From NCBI GenBank assembly GCA_937916415.1, contig CALGGH010000195.1:1-17839 (forward strand): a stretch of 17,839 nt of DNA, read 5' to 3'. Positions 1 through 7,999 of the stretch are shown here, in pieces (within the stretch, counting starts at the first letter, position 1; each line of letters begins with the position of its first letter). This DNA is from an uncultured Lachnospiraceae bacterium (GTDB lineage Bacteria; Bacillota; Clostridia; Lachnospirales; Lachnospiraceae). The notes under the pieces were generated by a model, which made no database searches, was not told the DNA's origin, and saw only the letters and a program-made list of their open reading frames with translations. Made by a program: the position numbers and the translations under genes.

Positions 1-2
1 AA

Positions 3-1427
3 ACTACCGGGACGGGGCTTGAGAGCGGTGGCAAAACAGCAGGCGGCGGAGCCAGGACAGCAGGCGGCGGAGCCCATACAGCAGACGGCGGAGCCAAAAC
101 AGCAGGCGGCGGAGCCCATACAGCAGACGGCGGAGCCAAAACAGCAGACGGCGGAGCCCATACAGCAGACGGCGGTGGCAAAACAGCAGACGGCGGAGCC
201 AGGACAGCAGACGGCAGCGCCAATACAGCAGGCGGCAGCGCCAATACAGCAGGCGGCAGTGCCGGGACGCCGGATGACAATGACGGCAAACGGGGCATTC
301 CCGACCTCGGAGTGCTCAGGGGCGAACTCGATGAGATCGATGCCCGGCTCGTTGAACTGTATGAGGAACGCATGAGGGTGTGCGGGCAGGTGGCGGATTA
401 CAAGATCGCCGCGGGCAAGCGCGTGCTCGATCCCGAGAGGGAGAAAAGCAAGCTCGCCAGCCTGAAGTCGCTGACTCATGATGAATTTAACTCCAAGGGC
501 GTGGAGGAACTGTTTGAGCAGATCATGGCCATGTCCAGGAAGCTCCAGTACCGCAAGCTCAGCGAGCAGGGCGCGATCGGCAGCCTGCCCTTCATAGAGC
601 TCGACAGGCTGGACGTGGAGGGCTCAAGGGTGGTGTTCCAGGGAGCCGAGGGGGCATATTCGCAGCTCGCGATGATGACCTATTTCGGAGAGGACGTGAA
701 CTGCTTCCACGTGGATACGTTCAGGGACGCCTTCGCAGCGCTCGACGAGGGGAGCGCGGATTTCGCGGTGCTGCCGATAGAGAACTCGACCGCGGGCGCG
801 GTGGCTCAGATCTATGACCTGCTGGTGGAGTTTGAGAGCTACGTCGTGGGCGAGCAGATCATCAAGATAGAGCATTGCCTGATGGGACTGCCGGGCAGCA
901 GGCTGGAGGACGTCAGGACGGTTTATTCGCATCCGCAGTCGCTGATGCAGTCGGCGAGATTCCTGAACTCCCATCCGGAGTGGAAGCAGATCAGCATGCA
1001 GAACAATGCTTTTGCCGCGCAAAAGGTGCTGGATGACGGTGACGCGACGCAGTCTGCCATAGCCAGCGAGCAGGCTGCGGCGATATACGGACTTAAGGTG
1101 CTGGTCAAGGGAGTCAACCAGTCGGAGGCCAACCGCACCAGGTTCATCGTGACATGCAATAAAAAGGTCTTTCTCAGGGATGCCTCTCACGTGAGCCTGT
1201 GCTTCGAGGTGCCTCACAGCAGCGGATCGCTGTATCACATGCTGTCGCATTTCATATACAATGACTTAAACATGACCAGGATAGAGTCCCGTCCCATAGA
1301 GGACAGGGACTGGGAATACAGATTTTTTGTGGAGTTTGACGGGAACCTGTCTGATCCGGCTGTCAAGAACGCGATCAGGGGTCTCAGGGAGGAAGCGAGA
1401 TCGCTCAAGGTGCTGGGATGCTTTTAG
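3..1427 (+). CDS. pheA: Chorismate mutase / prephenate dehydratase (P-protein), 5' end beyond window
   Basis: Bifunctional enzyme of phenylalanine synthesis: chorismate to prephenate to phenylpyruvate. The AroQ-type chorismate mutase domain starts near nt 303 (DLGVLRGELDEID). The prephenate dehydratase domain starts near nt 630 (VVFQGAEGAYSQ) and has the catalytic TRF motif with Thr at nt 1137. A C-terminal ACT domain (from about nt 1189, with ESRP) is the usual site of Phe feedback inhibition. The GTG at 312 is a possible start, but it has no Shine-Dalgarno sequence and would cut off the 'DLG' that family members keep before 'LR'. The frame stays open, with no ATG, GTG or TTG, back to the window edge through an 11-unit repeat. 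I therefore infer a longer protein whose N-terminus, possibly another domain, lies upstream. The mutase/dehydratase identity is certain; the 5' extent is inferred. Confidence 0.9.
   Translation, partial: TTGTGLESGGKTAGGGARTAGGGAHTADGGAKTAGGGAHTADGGAKTADGGAHTADGGGKTADGGARTADGSANTAGGSANTAGGSAGTPDDNDGKRGIPDLGVLRGELDEIDARLVELYEERMRVCGQVADYKIAAGKRVLDPEREKSKLASLKSLTHDEFNSKGVEELFEQIMAMSRKLQYRKLSEQGAIGSLPFIELDRLDVEGSRVVFQGAEGAYSQLAMMTYFGEDVNCFHVDTFRDAFAALDEGSADFAVLPIENSTAGAVAQIYDLLVEFESYVVGEQIIKIEHCLMGLPGSRLEDVRTVYSHPQSLMQSARFLNSHPEWKQISMQNNAFAAQKVLDDGDATQSAIASEQAAAIYGLKVLVKGVNQSEANRTRFIVTCNKKVFLRDASHVSLCFEVPHSSGSLYHMLSHFIYNDLNMTRIESRPIEDRDWEYRFFVEFDGNLSDPAVKNAIRGLREEARSLKVLGCF
36..266 (+). repeat. 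21-bp tandem repeat (11 units) coding a 7-residue linker in pheA
   Basis: Eleven head-to-tail 21-bp units fill this stretch exactly. In the pheA frame each encodes T-A-(D/G)-G-(G/S)-A followed by a variable residue (K, H, R, N or G). The units drift towards the 3' end (GGA becomes GSA, last residue N), as in an array that expands from one side. A non-repetitive segment (TPDDNDGKRGIP) then leads into the mutase domain. A glycine/alanine-rich flexible linker is the simplest reading. All forward frames are fairly open here because of the repeat, so openness alone is weak evidence for coding. Confidence 0.9.
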
Positions 1428-2734
1428 GATACGAGGAACTGATAATATACAGGAATTTTGACCCACGCGGGATAATCCCCGTCGTATGTGACGCCGTGCG
1501 CACGATGCAGGCGGGAGAGCACGTGGAGACGCACAGGGACCGGCTCATGGGAGCGCTGGCGGGACTGATAGGCTGCTGCGTGGAGCGCGGTCTGTACGGA
1601 GACCTGTGGGCCGCATACGTGGCTGACTGCCTGGCTAACCACGAGAATGCTTTTTCCATGGGCAATGAAGCGGGCGGAACGGCAGACGCCGGGGTGGAGA
1701 GCCTCTGCCTGCATGACATGGCGGTGATCGACAGGATCGTTCACGCGGACGTATCGGGGCTGCTCGGCCAGATGGCGCTGGAGCACCTGAAGGTGATGCT
1801 TGATTACCCGAGGCCGGACGGCAGCAGCACGTACGAGGAACATGTGCGGGAGGGCATAAGTGAACTCGCCCGCGGCCTTAAGCAGGCCAATGGCGCCGGT
1901 GAGGTGCGTGACGTCCTGGGAGGATTCATTTCATCCTACGGAGCCGGATGCCTGGGCCTTCACAGGGCATTTATGGCAGAGCGTGACTCGGAGGGATGCC
2001 TGCGGATAGTGCCCGTGCTCAGGATGATCCGGATGACGCTAGACGACCTGATAGGCTATGAGATACCCAAGGCCAGGCTGGTGGAGAACACGGTCAGCTT
2101 CCTGGAGAAAAGGCCGGCCAACAACTGCCTGCTGTACGGAGACGCGGGTACCGGCAAGTCGAGCTGCATCAGGGCGATCGCCACGCAGTACTATTCCAGG
2201 GGCCTGAGGGTCATACAGGTGGGGCGCGATCAGTACGACCTGCTCGGCGGCCTCATCGCGGAGATCAAGAACAGGAATTACAGGTTCATCATATACATGG
2301 ACGACCTGAGCTTCGAGGAATTCGAGACGGACTACAAATACCTGAAGGCCGTCATAGAGGGAGGCCTGGAGCAGAGGCCTTCCAACGTGCTGATCTATGC
2401 CACGTCCAACAGGAGGCACCTGATCAGGGAGAATTCGTCGGACAGGAACGACCGTGACGAGGACATGCACAGGTCTGACACGATGTCCGAGAAGCTCTCC
2501 CTCAGCCAGAGGTTCGGCGTGAGCATTTATTTCGGTTCTCCCGGCAAAAAGGAGTATGACGCGATAGTAAAGGCCCTGGCGGAGCGCGAGGGCATTGACA
2601 TGCCGGAGGACGAGCTGCTGCTCGAGGCCAATAAATGGGAACTGTCGCACAGCGGACGCTCCGGCAGGACCGCGAGACAGTTCGTGGATCACCTGCTGGG
2701 CAGGCCAGCCTGGGATTCGGAGGAAAAAGAGTGA
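1418..2734 (+). CDS. DUF815-family AAA+ ATPase
   Basis: 438-residue protein of the DUF815 ATPase family; its cellular role is not established. The N-terminal half (about 1-210) is helical and has no motif I recognise. The ATPase core has Walker A GDAGTGKS (residues 241-248, Lys247), Walker B FIIYMDDLSFEEF (Asp295/Asp296), a sensor-1-like region IYATSNRRHL, and an arginine-bearing segment LSLSQRFGVSIYF. The ATG at 1418 overlaps the end of pheA by 10 bp, and AAGGTG sits 4 nt upstream. The 3' end overlaps the next gene by 4 bp (GTGA), suggesting translational coupling to the exopolyphosphatase. No membrane segment is visible. The family call is firm; a link to polyphosphate metabolism is inferred from position only. 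Confidence 0.88.
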   Translation: MLLGYEELIIYRNFDPRGIIPVVCDAVRTMQAGEHVETHRDRLMGALAGLIGCCVERGLYGDLWAAYVADCLANHENAFSMGNEAGGTADAGVESLCLHDMAVIDRIVHADVSGLLGQMALEHLKVMLDYPRPDGSSTYEEHVREGISELARGLKQANGAGEVRDVLGGFISSYGAGCLGLHRAFMAERDSEGCLRIVPVLRMIRMTLDDLIGYEIPKARLVENTVSFLEKRPANNCLLYGDAGTGKSSCIRAIATQYYSRGLRVIQVGRDQYDLLGGLIAEIKNRNYRFIIYMDDLSFEEFETDYKYLKAVIEGGLEQRPSNVLIYATSNRRHLIRENSSDRNDRDEDMHRSDTMSEKLSLSQRFGVSIYFGSPGKKEYDAIVKALAEREGIDMPEDELLLEANKWELSHSGRSGRTARQFVDHLLGRPAWDSEEKE

Positions 2735-4266
2735 AGACTTTTGCGGCAATAGACGTCGGTTCATATGCATTGGAGCTAAAGCTTTTTGAGATGTCCGTCA
2801 AGAACGGCATCAGGCAGATCGATTCCATCAGGCATCAGATAGACCTGGGCTCGGACACGTACGTGACCGGCAGGATCAGCAATCCGAAACTGGATGAGAT
2901 GTGCCGCGTCCTGCGGGAGTTCAAGGACATCTGCGACGCGATGAAGGTGGATGACTACAGGCTGTGCTGCACCTCGGCCGTCAGGGGCGCCTCCAATTCC
3001 GAGGTGATCCTGGACCGCATCAGGCAGAGGAGCGGCTTTGACGGCACCGTGCTCAGCAACTCCGAGCAGCGCTTCCTGCATTACAAGGCGGTCGCCTACC
3101 GTGACGGCAGGACTTTTGAACAGCTGCTGGACAAGACCACGGCCATAGTCGACATAGGCGGCAGCTCTCTGCAGGTGTCGCTCTTCCAGGACGGCACGCT
3201 GATCACCACCCAGAACCTGATGCTTGGGGTGCTGCGCTTAAATGAGCGCATGATGCACTTAAACGCACGCAGCACCCACTTCGAGGAACTGCTGGGCGAG
3301 CTCATAGACACTCAGCTCAGCGTTTTCAAGAAGCTGTATCTGGGCGGCGTGACCATACGCAACCTGATAGTCGTGGACGACTACGTGTCGGAGGCGTATG
3401 CGCACCTGCCTGACATAGGCAGCGAAGGCATGGTGACGGAGGCGGACGTGGACTACCTGCTGGACGGCATCCGTAACCATCCCATTTCTGAAATAGCCAA
3501 ATTCCTGGGCATTCCCGAGGACAACGTGACACTTAGTCACATTTCTGCCCTTCTGCTGAAGAGCATATGTGCCCTCGGAACCATAGATGACATATGGATC
3601 CCCGGAGTGACGCTGGGCGACGGCATGGCGTATGAGTATGCCGAGTCCAGGCGCATCGTTCCCAAGGGACACAATTTCGAGCAGGACATCCTTTCATCCG
3701 CCCGTACCCTCGGCAAGAGGTACATGAGCTCGCGCAAGAGGGGAGAGACGCTCGAGGCCATCGCCCTGGCGATCTTTGACGCCACGGTCCGCGTGCACGG
3801 CATGGGCGACAGGGAGAGGCTGCTGCTGCGCATATCAACCCTGTTGCACGACTGCGGCAAGTACATCTCCATGGCCAACCTCGGGGAATGCTCGTACAAC
3901 ATCATCATGAACACCGAGATAATCGGACTCTCCCATCGTGAAAGGGAGATAGTCGCCAACGTGGTCAAGTACAACCACCTGGATTTTTCGTACCAGGACC
4001 TGCTGGTCGGCAATTTCGACCTGGATTCGTCAACCTGCCTGGTAATCTGCAAGCTGATAGCGATACTCAGGCTGGCCAACGGACTGGACCGCTCGCACAA
4101 GCAGAAATTCATGGGCGTCAAGGTCACGCTCAAAAGCGACGAACTAATTTTTTCACTGAACGCATCAACTGACATTTCTTTGGAAAAGGGGCTTTTTGAC
4201 AATCGCTCCGACCTCTTCGAGGAGGTATTCAGCCTAAGGCCCGTGATCAGGCAGAAGGGAACGTGA
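2731..4266 (+). CDS. ppx: Ppx/GppA-type exopolyphosphatase with HD domain
   Basis: Predicted exopolyphosphatase or guanosine pentaphosphate phosphohydrolase of the ASKHA fold, 511 residues. I chose GTG 2731 because GGAGG (2719-2723) lies 7 nt upstream and the protein then starts with the family N-terminus KTFAAIDVGS (phosphate-binding loop, Asp8). The longer frame from 2635 lies inside the upstream gene. Glu112 in LSNSEQRF matches the catalytic Glu of E. coli PPX. The second loop reads DIGGSSLQV (141-149), where DIGGGS is usual. The C-terminal part carries an HD signature, LLHDCGKYI (His373-Asp374), and a further SHRERE histidine. It lies directly before polyphosphate kinase, so it probably degrades the polymer that the next gene makes. 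The split between polyP and pppGpp as substrate cannot be read from the sequence. Confidence 0.9.
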   Translation: MKTFAAIDVGSYALELKLFEMSVKNGIRQIDSIRHQIDLGSDTYVTGRISNPKLDEMCRVLREFKDICDAMKVDDYRLCCTSAVRGASNSEVILDRIRQRSGFDGTVLSNSEQRFLHYKAVAYRDGRTFEQLLDKTTAIVDIGGSSLQVSLFQDGTLITTQNLMLGVLRLNERMMHLNARSTHFEELLGELIDTQLSVFKKLYLGGVTIRNLIVVDDYVSEAYAHLPDIGSEGMVTEADVDYLLDGIRNHPISEIAKFLGIPEDNVTLSHISALLLKSICALGTIDDIWIPGVTLGDGMAYEYAESRRIVPKGHNFEQDILSSARTLGKRYMSSRKRGETLEAIALAIFDATVRVHGMGDRERLLLRISTLLHDCGKYISMANLGECSYNIIMNTEIIGLSHREREIVANVVKYNHLDFSYQDLLVGNFDLDSSTCLVICKLIAILRLANGLDRSHKQKFMGVKVTLKSDELIFSLNASTDISLEKGLFDNRSDLFEEVFSLRPVIRQKGT

Positions 4267-4267
4267 C

Positions 4268-6481
4268 ATGGCACAATCAAGCGTTAAGCAAAAGAAAAAG
4301 AATCAGGCTCAGGGAAGCGACCGGGACGTCAACCTGTCGGATCCCTCGCTGTACGTCAACAGGGAACTGAGCTGGCTGAAATTCAACGAGCGCATACTGG
4401 AGGAGGCCAGGGACAAGACCAACCCGCTGATGGAGAGGCTCAAGTTCCTGTCGATCACGTCCTCCAACCTGGATGAGTTTTTCATGGTTAGGGTTGCCTC
4501 GCTCAAGGACATGGTCGGCGCGGGATACAAGGGCAGGGAACTGGCCGGCATGAACGCCGAGGAACAGCTGGCGGCGGTCGGGGAGGCCACGCACGCCCTG
4601 GTCAGGAGCCAGTACAACACCTTTAACCACATGCTGGTCGGAGCGCTGGAGGCCGAGGGCATCGAGCTGATCACCGACCACGCGCTGATGACCGACTCAG
4701 AGAGGTCCTATGCGGACAGGTACTTTGACGACAACGTCTATCCGGTGCTCACGCCGATGGCGGTGGATTCGTCGAGGCCTTTTCCGCTGATCAGCAACAA
4801 GTCCCTGAACATCGCCGCGCTGCTGTCATCCGGCGAGGGGAGGCTGCTGGGCAACAAGGCCAACAAGGACAGTATGTTCGCCACGGTTCAGGTGCCCTCC
4901 GGACTGCCGAGGTTCATCGAGCTGCCCGAATCGTCCGGCGGTCCGCGCAGGTTCATCCTGCTCGAGCAGATCATAGCGGCCAACGTCCAGAGGATATTCG
5001 CCGGATACAAGATAGTGGGCACGGCCATGTACCGCATCATGAGGAATGCAGACTTTGACCTCGACGAGGATGAGGCGGCGGACCTCCTGCAGGAGATCGA
5101 GAAGCAGCTGAAGGCCAGGCAGAGGGGCAGCGCCATCAGGCTCGAGATAGAGAACAATGGTGAGAAAAAACTGCTCAGGCGCCTGCAGACCGAGCTGGGC
5201 CTCGATGATGACGACATATACGTCATAGACGGACCGATAGACCTGACCTTCCTGATGAAGCTCTACGGGATCGACGGGTGCGATCACCTGAAGGAGCATT
5301 CGTACAATTCGCCCCAGCCGGTGCCGGCGTTTGAAGGAGAATCCAATACCTTCGCGGTGATCAGGCGCGGCGACGTGATCATGCACCATCCGTATGAGAG
5401 CTTTTCACCGGTGGTGGACTTCATCTCGCAGGCGGCGTATGATCCCGACGTGCTGGCCATCAAGCAGACGCTCTACAGGGTCAGCGGCAATTCGCCCATA
5501 ATCCGCGCACTGGCCAAGGCTGCCGACAACGGCAAGCAGGTGACCGTCCTGGTGGAGCTGAAGGCCCGGTTTGACGAGGAGAATAACATCGTCTGGGCGA
5601 GGATGCTCGAACGTGCCGGGTGTCACGTCATCTACGGGCTCGTGGGACTCAAGACGCATTCCAAGATCACCCTCGTGGTGAGGCGGGAGGCTGACGGCAT
5701 CAGGCGCTACGTGCACATGAGCACGGGCAATTACAATGATTCTACCGCCAAGCTCTACACGGACGTGGGGATGTTCACGTGCTCGGAGCAGATAGGCGAG
5801 GACGCTACCGCCGTGTTCAACATGCTGTCGGGATATTCCGAACCCAGGGGCTGGAACAAGCTCTCGGTCGCCCCGCTCTGGCTGAAGGACAGGTTCCTGC
5901 AGCTGATAGGCCGCGAGGCGGACAATGCGACGGCAGGACGCGAATCCGGGATCATAGCCAAGGTCAACGCGCTCTGCGATCCGGACATCATCCGGGCACT
6001 CTATGCCGCGTCCAGGGCCGGAGTTCAGATAGACCTCATCGTCAGGGGCATATGCTCGCTCAAGGCGGGCGTGCCCGGCGTGAGCGACAACATACGCGTC
6101 AGGTCCATAGTCGGCAACTACCTGGAGCACGCGAGGATATTTTATTTCTGCAATGACGGCAAGGACGAATATTACCTCGCCAGCGCAGACTGGATGCCGA
6201 GGAACCTGGAGCGCAGGGTGGAGATCCTCTTCCCAGCGGAAAAGCCGGAACTCAAGGAACGCCTCGCGCACATCCTGGACGTACAGCTGCGTGACACCCT
6301 CAAGGCCCACGTGATGGATCCTGACGGGAATTATTCGCGGGTTGACCGCAGGGGCAAGGAAAGCCTGTGCGCACAGCTGACGTTTTCGGAGGAGGCCAGG
6401 GAGACGGCCTCGAGAAACAAGGACAAGGTGGCGGCCGGCAGGGTGTTCATACCGGAAAAGGGGCAGAAATGGAAGGCGTGA
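4268..6481 (+). CDS. ppk1: Polyphosphate kinase 1
   Basis: Makes inorganic polyphosphate from ATP, reversibly. At 737 residues it is close to the usual PPK1 length of about 690-740. The N-terminal domain opens with the hallmark VNRELSWLKFNERILEEA and SSNLDEFFMVR. The two conserved catalytic histidines are His464 (LKTHSK) and His483 (VHMSTGNYND). They are 19 residues apart, as are E. coli His435 and His454. A lysine-rich N-terminal tail of about 20 residues precedes the domain. ATG 4268 starts one base after the ppx stop, with AGAAGGGA just upstream. The 3' end overlaps maf by 13 bp. The ppx-ppk1 pairing is a common bacterial arrangement. Confidence 0.98.
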   Translation: MAQSSVKQKKKNQAQGSDRDVNLSDPSLYVNRELSWLKFNERILEEARDKTNPLMERLKFLSITSSNLDEFFMVRVASLKDMVGAGYKGRELAGMNAEEQLAAVGEATHALVRSQYNTFNHMLVGALEAEGIELITDHALMTDSERSYADRYFDDNVYPVLTPMAVDSSRPFPLISNKSLNIAALLSSGEGRLLGNKANKDSMFATVQVPSGLPRFIELPESSGGPRRFILLEQIIAANVQRIFAGYKIVGTAMYRIMRNADFDLDEDEAADLLQEIEKQLKARQRGSAIRLEIENNGEKKLLRRLQTELGLDDDDIYVIDGPIDLTFLMKLYGIDGCDHLKEHSYNSPQPVPAFEGESNTFAVIRRGDVIMHHPYESFSPVVDFISQAAYDPDVLAIKQTLYRVSGNSPIIRALAKAADNGKQVTVLVELKARFDEENNIVWARMLERAGCHVIYGLVGLKTHSKITLVVRREADGIRRYVHMSTGNYNDSTAKLYTDVGMFTCSEQIGEDATAVFNMLSGYSEPRGWNKLSVAPLWLKDRFLQLIGREADNATAGRESGIIAKVNALCDPDIIRALYAASRAGVQIDLIVRGICSLKAGVPGVSDNIRVRSIVGNYLEHARIFYFCNDGKDEYYLASADWMPRNLERRVEILFPAEKPELKERLAHILDVQLRDTLKAHVMDPDGNYSRVDRRGKESLCAQLTFSEEARETASRNKDKVAAGRVFIPEKGQKWKA

Positions 6482-7089
6482 AGATATATCTGGCCAGCGC
6501 CTCTCCCAGACGCAGGGAGCTGATGGAGCGGGCCGGATTTGATTTCGAAGTGAGGGCGTCGGGCGCAGACGAGAGCACGTCCGTCACGGAACCGGCCGGG
6601 ATGGTGGAGGAACTGTCACGGATCAAGGCCGGAGCGGTGGCCCGCGAGCTGATCGCGGAGGGCGCCGGCGCAGGCTCATGCGTGGTGGTCGGCGCTGACA
6701 CGGTAGTCAGCATCGACGGGCAGATACTCGGCAAGCCTAAGGACGAGGCCGATGCCTCCCGCATGCTGCGTGAGATCTCGGGCAGGACGCACGAGGTTTT
6801 TACGGGAGTTACCCTCATCGCCGTCAGGGACGGTGAGGAAGTCCTGCGCGATACCTTTCATGAGGTGACTAAGGTAAACGTCGCCGGGATGAGCGACGAG
6901 GAGATAGAGGCTTACGTAGCGACCGGCGATCCGATGGACAAGGCCGGGGCCTACGGCGTACAGTCCGGGGCCTCAGTCTACGTCAGCTCCATAGAGGGTG
7001 ATTATTACAACGTAGTCGGGCTGCCGATGTGCAGCCTGTATCAGCACTTGAGGCAAATGACGGGGGAAATGAAATGTACGACTCAGTGA
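6469..7089 (+). CDS. maf: Maf family nucleoside triphosphate pyrophosphatase
   Basis: House-cleaning enzyme that hydrolyses dTTP/UTP or modified nucleotides to the monophosphate and PPi. The 206-residue length is typical. The family N-terminus IYLASASPRRRELM is present, as are the catalytic-base segment GADTVV (Asp77), the GKPKD motif and the C-terminal YGVQSGASVYV...GDYYNVVGLP block. ATG 6469 has AAGGGG 5 nt upstream. A GTG at 6478 would give a slightly shorter protein but has a worse-spaced ribosome site. The gene overlaps ppk1 by 13 bp and the following small gene by 16 bp, so it belongs to the same transcription unit. Confidence 0.95.
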   Translation: MEGVKIYLASASPRRRELMERAGFDFEVRASGADESTSVTEPAGMVEELSRIKAGAVARELIAEGAGAGSCVVVGADTVVSIDGQILGKPKDEADASRMLREISGRTHEVFTGVTLIAVRDGEEVLRDTFHEVTKVNVAGMSDEEIEAYVATGDPMDKAGAYGVQSGASVYVSSIEGDYYNVVGLPMCSLYQHLRQMTGEMKCTTQ

Positions 7090-7331
7090 TAATTGAATAT
7101 TTTTTGGAACATCAGCTGGACATGTATCCGGAGCCGGTGGCCGGAACCTACGAGGAAGCGGAAGGGTTTCTGGAGGATTTCTTTGCCGCGGTTGCCGAGA
7201 ATGAAAACGAACTCATGGAGTATCTGGAGGAAGCGGGCGTGGACACCGAGGGCATGAGCCTCGCGGAGATAAAGGAGATGCCCGAGATAATGTGCGTGGA
7301 TGACGGCAGGTTCCTGATACTGGAGATATGA
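7074..7331 (+). CDS. Small acidic protein of unknown function
   Basis: An 85-residue, strongly acidic soluble protein (rich in Glu, with ELMEYLEEAG and AEIKEMPEI). I do not recognise the family. ATG 7074 is preferred over the GTG at 7029 because GGGGGA (7062-7067) lies 6 nt upstream. It overlaps maf by 16 bp in another frame, so it is probably translated from the same mRNA. There are no cysteines in a metal-binding pattern, no signal peptide and no membrane segment. The composition and good ribosome site suggest a real gene. Confidence 0.7.
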   Translation: MYDSVIIEYFLEHQLDMYPEPVAGTYEEAEGFLEDFFAAVAENENELMEYLEEAGVDTEGMSLAEIKEMPEIMCVDDGRFLILEI

Positions 7332-7353
7332 GGCATGCGCTTGCCTGCATTTT
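7331..7353 (+). terminator. Weak candidate terminator after the pheA-maf operon
   Basis: A 5-bp stem, AGGCA (7331-7335) / TGCCT (7342-7346), with a 6-nt loop is followed by GCATTTTG. The stem is short and the T-run is only four bases, so termination here is doubtful. I see no better candidate before the rpsT promoter. Confidence 0.2.
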
Positions 7354-7418
7354 GCTCATTACCGGGATTTGACATCCGTGTTGGAAATTTGTTGGAACGG
7401 GTTTCTTAGCATGTATCG

Positions 7419-7566
7419 TTTTTGGGATAATGTGTGTAAAAGTTGTGTAAAAGTTTTCCATAAAACTTTCCATAAAACTTTTTGGGATAATGTGTGCAAA
7501 AGACTTTTTGGGATAATGTGTGCAAAAGACTTTGCAAAAGACTTTTTGGGATAATGTGTGCAAAAG
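7419..7566. repeat. Four copies of a 24-bp direct repeat upstream of rpsT
   Basis: Copies lie at 7419-7442, 7479-7502, 7505-7528 and 7543-7566. Each reads TTTTTGGGATAATGTGTG, then Y, then AAAAG; only the Y varies (T in copy 1, C in the rest). The ends form an imperfect dyad (CTTTTTG...GCAAAAG). Between copies are broken sub-repeats: TTCCATAAAAC twice, and GCAAAAGACTTT. The last copy ends 2 bp before the -35 box of rpsT. The rest of the 7332-7685 gap holds no credible gene; the short frames through the array only translate the repeat (WDNVCK). Confidence 0.92.
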
Positions 7567-7568
7567 GC

Positions 7569-7597
7569 TTGACATGAGGGAAATGCTCGAATAAAAT
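7569..7597 (+). promoter_or_regulatory. Sigma-A-type promoter of rpsT
   Basis: A perfect -35 box TTGACA (7569-7574), a 17-bp spacer and a -10 box TAAAAT (7592-7597, five of six consensus bases). Transcription would start near 7604, giving an approximately 80-nt leader before the S20 start codon. The leader has a short dyad (ATTAAA 7615-7620 / TTTAAT 7634-7639). Confidence 0.8.
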
Positions 7598-7685
7598 ATA
7601 TACCGCATGTTTCAATTAAACGTCCGTGTCCGATTTAATGAGACATTTCCTAAAATAACGAATTTCCAGACAGGAGGTGTAACTC

Positions 7686-7946
7686 GTGGCAAACATCAAA
7701 TCAGCTAAAAAGCGTATTCTCGTGGCCAGAGCCAGAAATGAGCGCAACAAGGCGATCAAGTCCGGCGTCAAGACGGCCATCAAGAAGGTTGAGAGTGCCG
7801 TAGAGTCCGGTGACAAGGCTGCAGCATCGGATGCTCTGCAGAGCGCGATGTCCGTGATCGGCAAAGCCGGTTCCAAGGGCGTATACCACAAGAATAACGT
7901 TTCTCGCAAGATTGCCAGGCTTTCCAAAGCAGTTTCTGCTATGTAA
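7686..7946 (+). CDS. rpsT: 30S ribosomal protein S20
   Basis: Binds 16S rRNA early in small-subunit assembly. The 86-residue length and sequence are typical: ANIKSAKKRILVARARNER at the start, GSKGVYHKNNVSRKIARL near the end, and abundant Lys/Arg. The start codon is GTG 7686, preceded by a near-perfect ribosome site GGAGGTGT (7674-7681). It is a single-gene unit with its own promoter (7569-7597) and terminator (7974-7999). Confidence 0.98.
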   Translation: MANIKSAKKRILVARARNERNKAIKSGVKTAIKKVESAVESGDKAAASDALQSAMSVIGKAGSKGVYHKNNVSRKIARLSKAVSAM

Positions 7947-7973
7947 GCCCAAATCTGACATACATAATACATT

Positions 7974-7999
7974 AGGCATCCCTGACGGGATGCCTTTTT
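7974..7999 (+). terminator. Rho-independent terminator of rpsT
   Basis: A perfect 8-bp stem GGCATCCC (7975-7982) / GGGATGCC (7987-7994) with loop TGAC, extended by an A-T pair, is followed by five T residues (7995-7999). It begins 28 nt after the rpsT stop codon. Confidence 0.95.

Noticed and set aside
36..266. CRISPR-like array
   Set aside because: Units are contiguous 21-mers with no unique spacers and keep a codon frame.
19..375. Open frame of 118 codons with AEPxQQ repeats
   Set aside because: It is the 21-bp repeat read in another frame; it ends inside the mutase domain, while the pheA frame runs through the repeat without a stop.
5405..6310. 301-codon open frame on the minus strand
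   Set aside because: Antisense shadow of ppk1, His/Arg/Leu-rich composition typical of reversed codons.
7369..7374. TTGACA as a second promoter before rpsT
   Set aside because: No -10 box at 16-18 bp; bases there are TTGGAA.
7369..7554. 61-codon open frame with repeated WDNVCK
   Set aside because: Translation of the 24-bp non-coding repeat; no ribosome site.
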